Under the pieces are notes generated by a model. It had not been told where the DNA came from, ran no database searches, and was given only the letters and a program-made list of their open reading frames with translations. A program made the position numbers and the translations under genes. Positions 42,567-49,996 of a stretch of 64,000 bases of DNA are shown in pieces. The stretch's first letter is position 1; each line of letters opens with the position of its first letter. The DNA is from Paractinoplanes pyxinae (GTDB lineage: Bacteria > Actinomycetota > Actinomycetes > Mycobacteriales > Micromonosporaceae): positions 248,001 to 312,000 of the forward strand of contig NZ_JAPNTZ010000006.1 of assembly GCF_026626335.1 (NCBI RefSeq), given 5' to 3'.

Positions 42567-43478
42567 TTAGCCGGTCGGCGCGAGGGCGGTCAGGATCTCG
42601 TCGGCCCGCGCCCGGGCCGGTTCGCGGCCGGCGCCGGGCCCGCCGATGAGCGGGTCCCAGTTGAGGTCGTAGAACAGCTCGGTGACGCCCGCCTCGGCGT
42701 ACCGCTGCGCCCCGGCCCGGATCTGGGCCCAGTCGCCGGAGAGCGGGACGGCATCGTCGCGCCGGCCCGGCCGCACGACGCCGCGCACCACGATGCGTAC
42801 GTCGTCGGGGTCGCGGCCCGCCTCCTCGGCCGCCCGGCGCACGACCTGCGCGCCCCGGGCGATCTGGTCGTACGTCAGCCGGCTGCTGCTCACCCAGCCC
42901 GCGCCCAGCCGCCCGGCCCGGCGCAACGCGGCGTCGGCCGTGCCCCCGAGCAGCACCGGCGGGCCGCCCGGCTGCATCGGCGGCGGGGCCATCGTGCTGG
43001 GCGGCACGCGGTAGAGCTCGCCCTCGAACGACGCCACCGGGTCGTTCCACAGCGTCCGCAGCACTTCGAGGTATTCGCGCATCCGCCGGCCGCGCGGGTG
43101 CGGATCGGAGCCGGTGGCCGCGAACTCGGGCTCGGACCAGCCCGTGCCCAGCCCCAGGTCGAGGCGGCCGCCCGAGAGCAGGTCGAGCGTGGCGGCCTGC
43201 TTGGCCAGGTGGGCCGGGGAGACGTACGGGATGTTGATCACCGCCACCCCGAGCCGGACCCGGCTGGTGCGGGCGGCGGCGAAGGCCAGCGCGATCAGCG
43301 GGTCGAGCACGCTGCGGTAGACCGGGTCCAGCGACTGATCGGCCCCCACCAGCAGGCGCTGGAACGTCCAGAGCCCGTGGTAGCCGAGCTCTTCGGCCCG
43401 CTGCGCGAACCGGCCCAGCGACTGCGGCCCGGCCCACGCGCCGGACACCGGGGCGCCGCAACTGATCAGCATCGGCAC
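42567..43478 (-). CDS. LLM-class (luciferase-like) F420-dependent oxidoreductase
   Basis: 303 residues, TIM-barrel of the bacterial luciferase superfamily. Features: FAQRAEELGYHGLWTFQR, TSRVRLGVAVINIPYVSP, LAKQAATLDLLSGGRLDLGLG and GRRMREYLEVLRTLW, split in order along the chain as in TIGR-type F420 LLM enzymes. It probably uses F420H2 or FMN; the substrate is unknown. The GTG start at 43478 has an in-frame ATG two codons later as an alternative. It begins 3 nt after the Hsp70-like gene stop on the same strand, so the two are co-transcribed. Confidence 0.88.
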   Translation of the reverse strand: MPMLISCGAPVSGAWAGPQSLGRFAQRAEELGYHGLWTFQRLLVGADQSLDPVYRSVLDPLIALAFAAARTSRVRLGVAVINIPYVSPAHLAKQAATLDLLSGGRLDLGLGTGWSEPEFAATGSDPHPRGRRMREYLEVLRTLWNDPVASFEGELYRVPPSTMAPPPMQPGGPPVLLGGTADAALRRAGRLGAGWVSSSRLTYDQIARGAQVVRRAAEEAGRDPDDVRIVVRGVVRPGRRDDAVPLSGDWAQIRAGAQRYAEAGVTELFYDLNWDPLIGGPGAGREPARARADEILTALAPTG

Positions 43479-43481
43479 AGA

Positions 43482-44903
43482 TTATCCGGAGTGCCGCCGG
43501 TATTCGGCGGCCAGTGCCTGCCCCAGCTCGGCCAGGCGGACATCGGGCGCGGCCGCCTGCACGGCCGTGATGAAGGCGGAGTACGCCGAGGCCAGCCCGC
43601 CCAGGTGGCTGTTCTGCAGCAGCAGCATGTACGTCGCCTCGGCGGTCCGCCGGAAGTCGGCCGGGGTCTCGGCGGGCGGCCCGGCCGGTCCGGGCGGATC
43701 CGGGGTCTCGGCCGGCTCCTCGGCGTCGGGGCCGACCTCGGGCACCGCCATCTCGGCCCGCAGCCGCAGGCTGGCGCTGAGCAGCCCGACCGGCGAGCCC
43801 TCGAACAGCGACGCCGGCTCGTAGTCGCGGGCCACCAGCCCGGCGCCGCGCGCCACCAGCTCGTCCGGGTCCAGGTCGGTGCGGATGCGGGCCGCGCCCC
43901 AGCCGAGGTAGGCGGCCAGCCGGTCGCGGAGGGCCGGGATCCGGGTCGAGCCGCCGGCCAGCACCACCTGGTCGATGTCGGCCCAGCCCACGCCGTGCAC
44001 CGTGCGGGCGGCCGCGATGGCCTCGCTCAGCAGGTCGAGCGAGCGCTGCACGTCCGGTTCGATCATCGCCTCGAAGGCGCGCCGGCTCAGCGGCACGCTC
44101 GCGCTGACGGTGGCCGTGAGCCGGGGCAGCTCGAGCGTGGTGGTCTCGGCCTCGGACAGTTCACGCTTGCGGATCTCGGCCTCCCAGCGGATCCGGCGGC
44201 GGATGGCCAGGTCTTGGCCGAGGTCGACGTGGTGCCGCTCGCGGATCCGGCGCAGCACGTAGCCGACGATCAGCTCGTCGAAGTCGTCGCCGCCCAGCAG
44301 CTGGTCGCCGGCCGTGCCGAGCACGTCGACCGTGCCGTCGGCGACCCGCACGACCGAGGCGTCGAAGGTGCCGCCGCCCAGGTCGTAGATCGCGTACGTG
44401 CCGGGCGGGGCGTCCACGCCGAGCACCATGGCCGCGGCCACCGGGTCCTCGACCAGCCGGCGCACGTTGAGCTGGGCCAGCCCGGCCGCCTCGCGCAGGG
44501 CCCGCCGCTGCGCCTCGCCGGCCGCGGCCGACACGGTGATCACGGCGTCGTGGATGGGCTCGCCGATGAACGTCTCGGCCTGCCGCTTGAGCTCGATCAG
44601 CAGGTAGGCGCAGATGTCCCGGGGCAGACAGGCCCGGCCGCGGAACCGCACCTGCTGACCGCTGCCGAGCCGGCGCTTGATGCCGGCGATCACGTTCTCG
44701 GGGTCACCGGCCGGCGGCGCCCCGGCCACGACGTGGCCCGATCTGTCCTGCCCGACCGAGGCGGGCATGGTGGCCGCGCCGGTGGGACCGCGCACGACCA
44801 ACGGCTTGGCGCCGTCCCAGACCGAGATCGCGCACGAGCTGGTGCCGAGGTCGATCCCGACCACACGATGGAAAGAGGGGTACGCGTCGGGATGCTCGGT
44901 CAA
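43482..44903 (-). CDS. Hsp70-family ATPase, atypical short form
   Basis: 473 residues from a TTG, with lower confidence in the start. The actin-like nucleotide-binding domain is complete: GIDLGTSSC (phosphate 1), YDLGGGTFDASVV (phosphate 2), VVLAGGSTRIPALRDRL (adenosine) and a DnaK-like linker region. After about residue 360 there is no canonical beta-sandwich substrate-binding domain, only an acidic/proline-rich segment (EEPAETPDPPGPAGPP) and a helical end. It is thus an Hsp70-like ATPase whose client-binding mode is unclear. Actinomycetes carry several such proteins of unknown role. It is co-transcribed with the downstream LLM oxidoreductase. Confidence 0.82.
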   Translation of the reverse strand: MTEHPDAYPSFHRVVGIDLGTSSCAISVWDGAKPLVVRGPTGAATMPASVGQDRSGHVVAGAPPAGDPENVIAGIKRRLGSGQQVRFRGRACLPRDICAYLLIELKRQAETFIGEPIHDAVITVSAAAGEAQRRALREAAGLAQLNVRRLVEDPVAAAMVLGVDAPPGTYAIYDLGGGTFDASVVRVADGTVDVLGTAGDQLLGGDDFDELIVGYVLRRIRERHHVDLGQDLAIRRRIRWEAEIRKRELSEAETTTLELPRLTATVSASVPLSRRAFEAMIEPDVQRSLDLLSEAIAAARTVHGVGWADIDQVVLAGGSTRIPALRDRLAAYLGWGAARIRTDLDPDELVARGAGLVARDYEPASLFEGSPVGLLSASLRLRAEMAVPEVGPDAEEPAETPDPPGPAGPPAETPADFRRTAEATYMLLLQNSHLGGLASAYSAFITAVQAAAPDVRLAELGQALAAEYRRHSG

Positions 44904-45010
44904 GGCCGCCCCCTGTGACCAGCAGTGCTCGGTGCTGCTGACCGTCAAATTAGCGACTCGGCGGCACAGATCACGATCGATCCGTCGGACATCCGACGAA
45001 CGCTGGACAC

Positions 45011-45685
45011 CTATCCCTCGACGCCGGTGGCCTCGTGCGGGGAGCCGACCGGCTTGGACTGCGAGGATCCGCGCTGGCGCAGATAGATGGCCAGGATCGC
45101 CATCGACGCCACCGCGAGCAGTTCGGACTGCCAGTTCTGCAGGGTGCGGTTCCAGAAGTCGGGGGCGAGCACGTACTGCCCCCACGAGAGCGGGTCCTGC
45201 CGCTCGCTGAGCTGCTCCTCGTTGAAGGCGGCGACCCCGGCCACCGACTGGGCGAGCCAGGAGCCGAGAAATATCAGGCCCATCACCAGTCCCAGCGAGT
45301 TCGAGAAGATCCGGGTGCGCCAGCCGCCCGTGCGGGCCCACTTCGGGGAGCGCTCGTCGGAGAACCGGCCGATCTTCTGCTCCTCGTCGGTCTCGCGGCC
45401 CGGCTTGTCCAGCGACTTCGACTCCGGCGAGCCCTTCTGCAGCAACCACACGGTCAGCAGGATGAACAGGAAGAACTGCAGGTACTCGGACTGCCAGTTC
45501 TCGGCCACGTCGACGCCGAAGCTGGCCGAGGTCACGTAGCGCCAGAACGAGACGTCGGGCAGCCCGGAGGCCCGCTGCGCCTCGTTGAACACGGCCAGGC
45601 CGGCGAACGCCTGGCCGACCAGCACCACCAGGAAGAGCCCGCCGAACACGAGCCCGATGGCGTTGTTGCGCAGGAACCGCCTCAC
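45011..45685 (-). CDS. Four-helix membrane protein with internal duplication (DUF6766-like)
   Basis: 224 residues with four membrane segments arranged as two homologous halves. Residues 1-90 and 118-212 align: NAIGLVFGGLFL with NSLGLVMGLIFL, AGLAVFNEAQ with AGVAAFNEEQ, and ENWQSEYLQ with QNWQSELLA, each ending in a Gly/Ser-rich basic tail. The invariant NWQSE precedes the second helix of each half. The GTG start overlaps the stop of a 27-residue gene by 4 nt. Function is unknown; the operon with a lipoprotein suggests an envelope role. Confidence 0.72.
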   Translation of the reverse strand: MRRFLRNNAIGLVFGGLFLVVLVGQAFAGLAVFNEAQRASGLPDVSFWRYVTSASFGVDVAENWQSEYLQFFLFILLTVWLLQKGSPESKSLDKPGRETDEEQKIGRFSDERSPKWARTGGWRTRIFSNSLGLVMGLIFLGSWLAQSVAGVAAFNEEQLSERQDPLSWGQYVLAPDFWNRTLQNWQSELLAVASMAILAIYLRQRGSSQSKPVGSPHEATGVEG

Positions 45686-45765
45686 CGGTGCAGCACCCCC
45701 AGCGTGATGACGTAGGCCAGGCCGGTGACGACGACGATCAGCAGCAGCACGAACAGGGCCCGCAT
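45682..45765 (-). CDS. 27-residue single-helix membrane microprotein
   Basis: A 28-codon frame: ATG preceded by GGAG (6-nt gap), one membrane helix (residues 4-23, VLLLIVVVTGLAYVI within it) and a short basic end. It starts 1 nt after the upstream lipoprotein stop, and its TGA overlaps the GTG of the duplicated membrane protein by 4 nt. This precise spacing at both ends and the ribosome binding site make translation likely even though the gene is very short. It may be a subunit or regulator of the neighbouring membrane protein. Confidence 0.62.
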   Translation of the reverse strand: MRALFVLLLIVVVTGLAYVITLGVLHR

Positions 45766-45766
45766 C

Positions 45767-46162
45767 TCAGTCTCCTTCCACCGTGCAGTCGTACGGGCGG
45801 CTGCCCTGCGGGGTGCACCCGGCCGCCACGACCCGCCAGCCGCCCGGGAAGGCGCCCAGGAAGACGGTGTCGTCGTCCAGCTTCACCTGCGCCCACTGCC
45901 CGTACACCGAGGTCTCGACGACCGTGCCCGGGCGCGGCAGATCCTTGTCGAGGATCGCCTGCGGGCAGGGTTGGTCCTCGGCCACGGTCTTGAGGGTGCC
46001 GGGAGCGAGCACCGCGCAGGCGGCTTCGCCGTCCCCGGCGTCGACCGCCTTCTGCCACCGGACGGCGACACCGGACGCGGCCTCCTCCTGGGAGCCCACC
46101 GAGGAACAACCGGCCGCCGAGAGAACGAGGACTCCGGCCGCCAGCACAGACAAGCGGATCAC
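45767..46162 (-). CDS. Small lipoprotein, unknown function
   Basis: 131 residues from a GTG. The signal peptide (VIRLSVLAAGVLVLSAAGC) ends in a lipobox with the cysteine at about residue 19. The mature domain of about 110 residues begins with a helical AVRWQKAVDAGDGEAACAVL segment and has a C-terminal beta part with further cysteines (CP in DQPCPQA, GCTPQG, DCTVEGD), suggesting disulfides outside the membrane. The N-terminal helix resembles NTF2-like secreted domains. It is the first gene of a three-gene operon with the microprotein and the duplicated membrane protein. Confidence 0.72.
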   Translation of the reverse strand: MIRLSVLAAGVLVLSAAGCSSVGSQEEAASGVAVRWQKAVDAGDGEAACAVLAPGTLKTVAEDQPCPQAILDKDLPRPGTVVETSVYGQWAQVKLDDDTVFLGAFPGGWRVVAAGCTPQGSRPYDCTVEGD

Positions 46163-46226
46163 TGCCGCAGCATGCCCGAAATGACACGCGGTTACGCATG
46201 ATCGAGCGGTCGGCACCCCGGACGGG

Positions 46227-46931
46227 TCAGGCGGCGGCCCGTTCCGCGTCGGCCAGCGCGTGCTCGGCCCAGCCGATGCGCTGACCGGTCAGGCCGGCCT
46301 GACGGGCCTGGTGGACGGCCTCGCGCAGCAGGCGCAGCGCCTCGGCCACGTTGCCCGCGGCCAGCTCGGCCTCGCCCAGGGCCAGCGTGCCGGTGGCCAC
46401 CCGGCGCGGGTCGCCGTAGCGCTCCCGCAGCACCTGGGACATGCGCAGGTGGCGCAGGCCGCGCTCGGCGTCGCCGGCGACGAAGACGTGGAAGAACCCG
46501 ATGTGCCGGTGCACCTCGGAGCGCACCATCTCGTCGGCGTAGCTCTCGGCCAGGGCCAGCGCCTCGGTGTAGTACGGCATGGCGGTGGCCCAGTCGCCCC
46601 GCAACACCTGGTGGACCAGGCCCAGGCCGAACAGCGACTCGGCGGCGCCGGCCGCGTCGCCGATCTCGCGCTGGATGCGCAGCGCCGCCGTGAACAGCTG
46701 CTCCTCGGTCGTCCAGTCGGCCCGCGACAGGTCGCCGCCGATCGCCGCGAAGTGGGCCAGCATGCCCAGCCGGGTCAGGGCGGCCGCCTCCTCCACCGGC
46801 TGGCCGTCGTCGCAGGCCCGGCGGCGGGCGCCCTCGAGCATCTGCCAGGCCGGCAGGAAGTCGCCCGTGCGGAACGCCGCCTCGAGCATCGCCTCGCTGC
46901 CGGCCGCCAGCAGTGCCCCCGCACTTTCCAT
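46227..46931 (-). CDS. Tetratricopeptide-repeat protein
   Basis: 234 residues, almost entirely paired helices of the TPR type (AALTRLGMLAHFA, AAESLFGLGLVHQVLRGDWATAMPYYTEALALAES, VATGTLALGEAELAAGNVAEALRLLREA, each quoted in parts). No enzymatic domain is attached. It probably is a protein-interaction scaffold. TAACGT lies 7 nt before the ATG, so the transcript is probably leaderless, although the NAD(P)-binding gene ends only 21 nt upstream and read-through is possible. Confidence 0.78.
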   Translation of the reverse strand: MESAGALLAAGSEAMLEAAFRTGDFLPAWQMLEGARRRACDDGQPVEEAAALTRLGMLAHFAAIGGDLSRADWTTEEQLFTAALRIQREIGDAAGAAESLFGLGLVHQVLRGDWATAMPYYTEALALAESYADEMVRSEVHRHIGFFHVFVAGDAERGLRHLRMSQVLRERYGDPRRVATGTLALGEAELAAGNVAEALRLLREAVHQARQAGLTGQRIGWAEHALADAERAAA

Positions 46932-46938
46932 GGACGCT

Positions 46939-46944
46939 ACGTTA
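46939..46944 (-). promoter_or_regulatory. -10 element of the TPR gene
   Basis: TAACGT on the minus strand, 7 nt before the ATG at 46931, with no Shine-Dalgarno. Confidence 0.45.
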
Positions 46945-46952
46945 GCCTTTCA

Positions 46953-47603
46953 TCACGCTCCGACGCCGCGCAGAGCCTCATCGATGGGAGTCGAGCCACC
47001 GAACAGCTCGAAGGTCGCCCCCACGGTGCCCGGCGTCGTCAAGCAGGCGGCCACCACGGCGGCCACGTCGTCGCGCGGCACCGGGCCGCGACCGCCCATC
47101 TCGCGGCTGACGGTGACCAGGCCGGTGCCCGGGTCGTCGGTCAGGTGCCCCGGGCGCACGATCGTCCAGTCCAGCTCGGGGCGCCCGATGACGTACGCGT
47201 CGGCCTCGCCCTTCGCGGCCAGGTAGGCGCCCATCGCCTCGCCGCCCGCGGCCGGGTCGTGCGCACCAATCGACGAGATCATCACGTACCGGCGCACGCC
47301 CTCTTCGACGGCGGCGTCGGCGAGCTTGACCGCCCCGCCGAGGTCGACCGTCCGCTTGCGCGCGGGCCCGCTGCCCGGCCCGGCGCCGGCCGCGAAGACG
47401 ACAGCGTCGGCGCCCTTGACGTACGGCGCGAGCGAGGAGTCGTTCTCGAGGTCGCCGATCACCGGGACCGCGCCCACGGCCTGCAGGTCGGCCGCCTGCT
47501 CCGGCTTGCGGATCAGCCCGCGGGCGGTGTGACCGGACTCGGCGAGAAGCTTGAGGAGGCGCAGGGCGATCTGACCGTGGCCGCCGGCAACAAGAATGTC
47601 CAT
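46953..47603 (-). CDS. NAD(P)-binding SDR-like protein (atypical, NAD(P)H-binding family)
   Basis: 216 residues. The Rossmann loop is VAGGHGQIALRLLKLL, followed by an arginine (GLIRKPEQ) that favours NADP. VVFAAGAGPGSG and RRYVMISSIGA mark the core, and the usual Tyr-x3-Lys is present as AYLAAKGEAD. This is the short family of BVR-B/YwnB-like reductases or NAD(P) sensors; the substrate is unknown. ATG at 47603 is 7 nt after a TAGGTT whose TAG is also the stop of the LacI gene. Confidence 0.85.
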   Translation of the reverse strand: MDILVAGGHGQIALRLLKLLAESGHTARGLIRKPEQAADLQAVGAVPVIGDLENDSSLAPYVKGADAVVFAAGAGPGSGPARKRTVDLGGAVKLADAAVEEGVRRYVMISSIGAHDPAAGGEAMGAYLAAKGEADAYVIGRPELDWTIVRPGHLTDDPGTGLVTVSREMGGRGPVPRDDVAAVVAACLTTPGTVGATFELFGGSTPIDEALRGVGA

Positions 47604-47610
47604 GCCTCCC

Positions 47611-47616
47611 AACCTA
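47611..47616 (-). promoter_or_regulatory. -10 element overlapping the LacI stop codon
   Basis: TAGGTT on the minus strand, 7 nt before the ATG at 47603. The first three bases are the stop codon of the LacI-family gene. Confidence 0.45.
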
Positions 47617-48651
47617 TGCCGACTCGCGCACCACCAGCGTGGGCTGGAAAGTGACCGAGCGCGGCAGCCGCCCGGGCGTGGCGATGTGGGCCATCAGCAC
47701 CTCGGCCATCTCGGCCGCCATCTCTTCCACCGGCTGGCGCACGGTGGTCAGCAGCGGCCGGCAGTCGAGCGCGGCGCTGCTGTCGTCGAAGCCGACCACG
47801 GCGATGTCGTCGGGCACCCGGCGGCCGAGCTCTTGCAACGCCCGCAGCGCGCCCTCGGCCATCAGGTCGTTGGCCACGAACAGACCGTCGACGTCGGGGT
47901 GCTCGGCCAGCAGCCGCCGGGCCGCGGTCTCGCCGCCGGCCCGGGTGAAGTCGCCCTCCACCGACGGCACCGGCCGGTCGGCCAGATGGGCCCGGAAGCC
48001 CTCGAGCCGGTCGAGGCCGCTCGGGATGTCCAGCGGCCCGCTGATCGTGGCGAGCCGGGTGCGGCCCAGCGACAGCAGCCGGTCGGCGGCCAGGCGGGCC
48101 CCCAGCCGCTGGTCGACGTCGACGAAGCTGACCGCGATGGGCGAGGTCGGCCGGGCCGAGACGACGGCCGGGATGCCCAGCTCGTGCACCTGGCGGGGCA
48201 GCGTGTCCTGCTCGTGGCTGCTGATCAGCAGCACCCCGTCCACGTGGCCCTGGCGCAGGTAGCGGATCACCTGGTGGTGGTCGGTGGAGTCGGTCGGGAT
48301 GACCACCAGGTGGATGTCGTGCGGGCGCAGCGCCCCCGTGGCGCCGGCCGTGATCCGCCCGAAGTACGGGTCGGTGAAGATGCGGTTGAGGAACGAGTGG
48401 TTGTCCGGCCGGTCGGGCTCGCTGATCACCAGCGCGACCGAGTTCGAGCGGCGGGTGACCAGGCTGCGGGCGGCCACGTTGGGCACGTAGCCGGTCTCGG
48501 CGATGGCCCGCTGCACCATCTCGCGGATCTTGGAGTCGACACTGGGGGCGCCGTTGATCACTCGGGACACGGTCGCGCGCGACACCCCGGCCGCCTCGGC
48601 GACCTGGTCCATCGTCGGATGCTGCCCACCGCGCGCGGGCCGGGTTGTCAT
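47614..48651 (-). CDS. LacI-family transcriptional regulator
   Basis: 345 residues. The N-terminal helix-turn-helix (about 13-60: MDQVAEAAGVSRATVSRVING, the LacI signature) with the hinge helix PNVAARSL is followed by a periplasmic-binding-protein-like ligand domain (NSVALVIS, GVLLISSHE, GRTRLATISGP, DGLFVANDLMAEGAL, VGFDDS). The ATG is 7 nt downstream of TATAAC. It is encoded directly downstream of the GH16-DUF1996 operon on the same strand, so it is the natural candidate repressor for the AGCGCT operators 3 kb upstream. It could also bind the GH92 palindromes. The effector is probably a sugar. Confidence 0.93.
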   Translation of the reverse strand: MTTRPARGGQHPTMDQVAEAAGVSRATVSRVINGAPSVDSKIREMVQRAIAETGYVPNVAARSLVTRRSNSVALVISEPDRPDNHSFLNRIFTDPYFGRITAGATGALRPHDIHLVVIPTDSTDHHQVIRYLRQGHVDGVLLISSHEQDTLPRQVHELGIPAVVSARPTSPIAVSFVDVDQRLGARLAADRLLSLGRTRLATISGPLDIPSGLDRLEGFRAHLADRPVPSVEGDFTRAGGETAARRLLAEHPDVDGLFVANDLMAEGALRALQELGRRVPDDIAVVGFDDSSAALDCRPLLTTVRQPVEEMAAEMAEVLMAHIATPGRLPRSVTFQPTLVVRESA

Positions 48652-48658
48652 GCGGTCC

Positions 48659-48664
48659 GTTATA
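48659..48664 (-). promoter_or_regulatory. -10 element of the LacI gene
   Basis: TATAAC on the minus strand lies 7 nt before the ATG at 48651, a leaderless arrangement. Confidence 0.5.
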
Positions 48665-48727
48665 GCAGCGAGGTGGGGACGGGTGCCGCCGCCGTCAGGT
48701 CCACCGCCGGCGACACCCGTGGTCATA

Positions 48728-49996
48728 TCAGGGACGTCCGTTCGTGCCGCACTTGACGATCGGGCGGATGCAGTCGTTCACCCGCCGCGCCAGCTCCTCC
48801 ACCGGCCAGGCGTTGAAGAAGTCGCCGTGCATCGTGTAGCCCGCGCCGGAGGCCAGCCGGAAGTTGGCCGGGTTGCCGTTGACCGGGTACCGCATGACCT
48901 GCCGCAGCTTCGGCACCACGACCGGGTGGCTGGCCGGGCAGGCGTTGTTCACCGGGTACGCCATGTGGCTCTTGTGGTCGGGCGAGTCCAGGTTCACCCC
49001 GTCCCAGCAGTGCGGGAAGTCGAGGTACGACTCCAGCATCGTGCCCGGCGGGCAGGTGACGAAGTCGTGCGACGATCCCACCTCACCGGCGTGCAGGCAC
49101 GACCAGCGCGAGATGGTGTTGTCGTTCGGCCCCGTCGCCTTGGCGTTGCCGGCCACGATCCGCAGGCCCAGCGGGAACGGCTGGGTCTGCGCGATCAGGT
49201 CGTCGCGCACACCCTCGCCCAGGTAGTAGAAGATGCCCGTCGTCGGCTCGACCGGGGTGTTGCCGTTGTAGAAGGTCGGGATCCAGTACGACGACTTGTC
49301 GATCGACGGGTTGCAGTTGCTGTTCGCGTTGAGCAGATCCTGCGTGGTCGAGAAGGCGTTGGTCACCTCGCTGCCGAAGAAGCTGTGCATGTGCGAGGCG
49401 CCGGGCAGACCCGGGAAGATGATCGGGTCGTCGGGCAGGCGGTGGCTGTACGGGCAGTCGGCCAGGAACTCGGCGACGCGGACGGCGCCGGGCGGGATCG
49501 TCGGCGTGGTCGTGCCGCCACCACTCCCGTACACCTGGAACTCGGTTAAGGAAACACCCCACTGCGTTGCCCGTACGGTGGTCTCGAGCCGCACGTAGCG
49601 CCCGGTGCCCGCGGCCGTGATGCTCTGGCGGCCGCCGGTGGCGTTCGTGGTGCTGTAGAGCGTGCTCCACGACGACCCGTTGGCCGACACCTTGACGCTG
49701 AACGCCCGGGCGTACGCGGCCTCCCAGTTGAGCACCACCGACGAGACGGTGGCGCTCGCGCCCAGGTCGACCTGCAGCCACTGCGGGTCGCTGAACGCGC
49801 TCGACCAGCGGGTGCCCAAATTGCCGTCCACGGCGTTGGAAGCCGGGAAGGCGGCCGACTCGCTCGAGCTCGCGGTGGCCGTCTTGCCCTGCGAGATCAG
49901 GGTGTCGGCGGCGTCGGCCCGGGTGGCGATCGTGAGCACCGACGCGGCCAGCAGCGCCGCGGCGAACACTGCCTTGAAGCGCGGCCGGGCCCTCAC
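48728..49996 (-). CDS. Secreted discoidin-DUF1996 protein
   Basis: 422 residues from a GTG that overlaps the GH16 stop by 4 nt. A signal peptide (1-29, ending RADA) leads to an F5/8-type-C module (about 30-150: ASSSESAAFPASNAVDGNLGTRW in parts, WLQVDLGA, RYVRLETT). A short Thr/Pro linker is followed by DUF1996 (about 168-415), with DCPYSHRLPDDPI, SHMHSFFG, SSYWIPTFYN and DFPHCWDG. DUF1996 occurs in fungal and actinobacterial secreted proteins near glycosidases; its activity is not established. Coupling with the laminarinase suggests a role in beta-glucan binding or breakdown. Confidence 0.9.
   Translation of the reverse strand: MRARPRFKAVFAAALLAASVLTIATRADAADTLISQGKTATASSSESAAFPASNAVDGNLGTRWSSAFSDPQWLQVDLGASATVSSVVLNWEAAYARAFSVKVSANGSSWSTLYSTTNATGGRQSITAAGTGRYVRLETTVRATQWGVSLTEFQVYGSGGGTTTPTIPPGAVRVAEFLADCPYSHRLPDDPIIFPGLPGASHMHSFFGSEVTNAFSTTQDLLNANSNCNPSIDKSSYWIPTFYNGNTPVEPTTGIFYYLGEGVRDDLIAQTQPFPLGLRIVAGNAKATGPNDNTISRWSCLHAGEVGSSHDFVTCPPGTMLESYLDFPHCWDGVNLDSPDHKSHMAYPVNNACPASHPVVVPKLRQVMRYPVNGNPANFRLASGAGYTMHGDFFNAWPVEELARRVNDCIRPIVKCGTNGRP

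Noticed and set aside
42441..44918. 825-codon plus-strand frame across the LLM and Hsp70-like genes
   Set aside because: An antisense artefact: both minus-strand genes have diagnostic motifs and are properly spaced.
44904..45010. Hairpin CAGCAG...CTGCTG upstream of the Hsp70-like gene as a regulatory element
   Set aside because: The stem is short with mismatches and no known operator form. Chance is a sufficient explanation.
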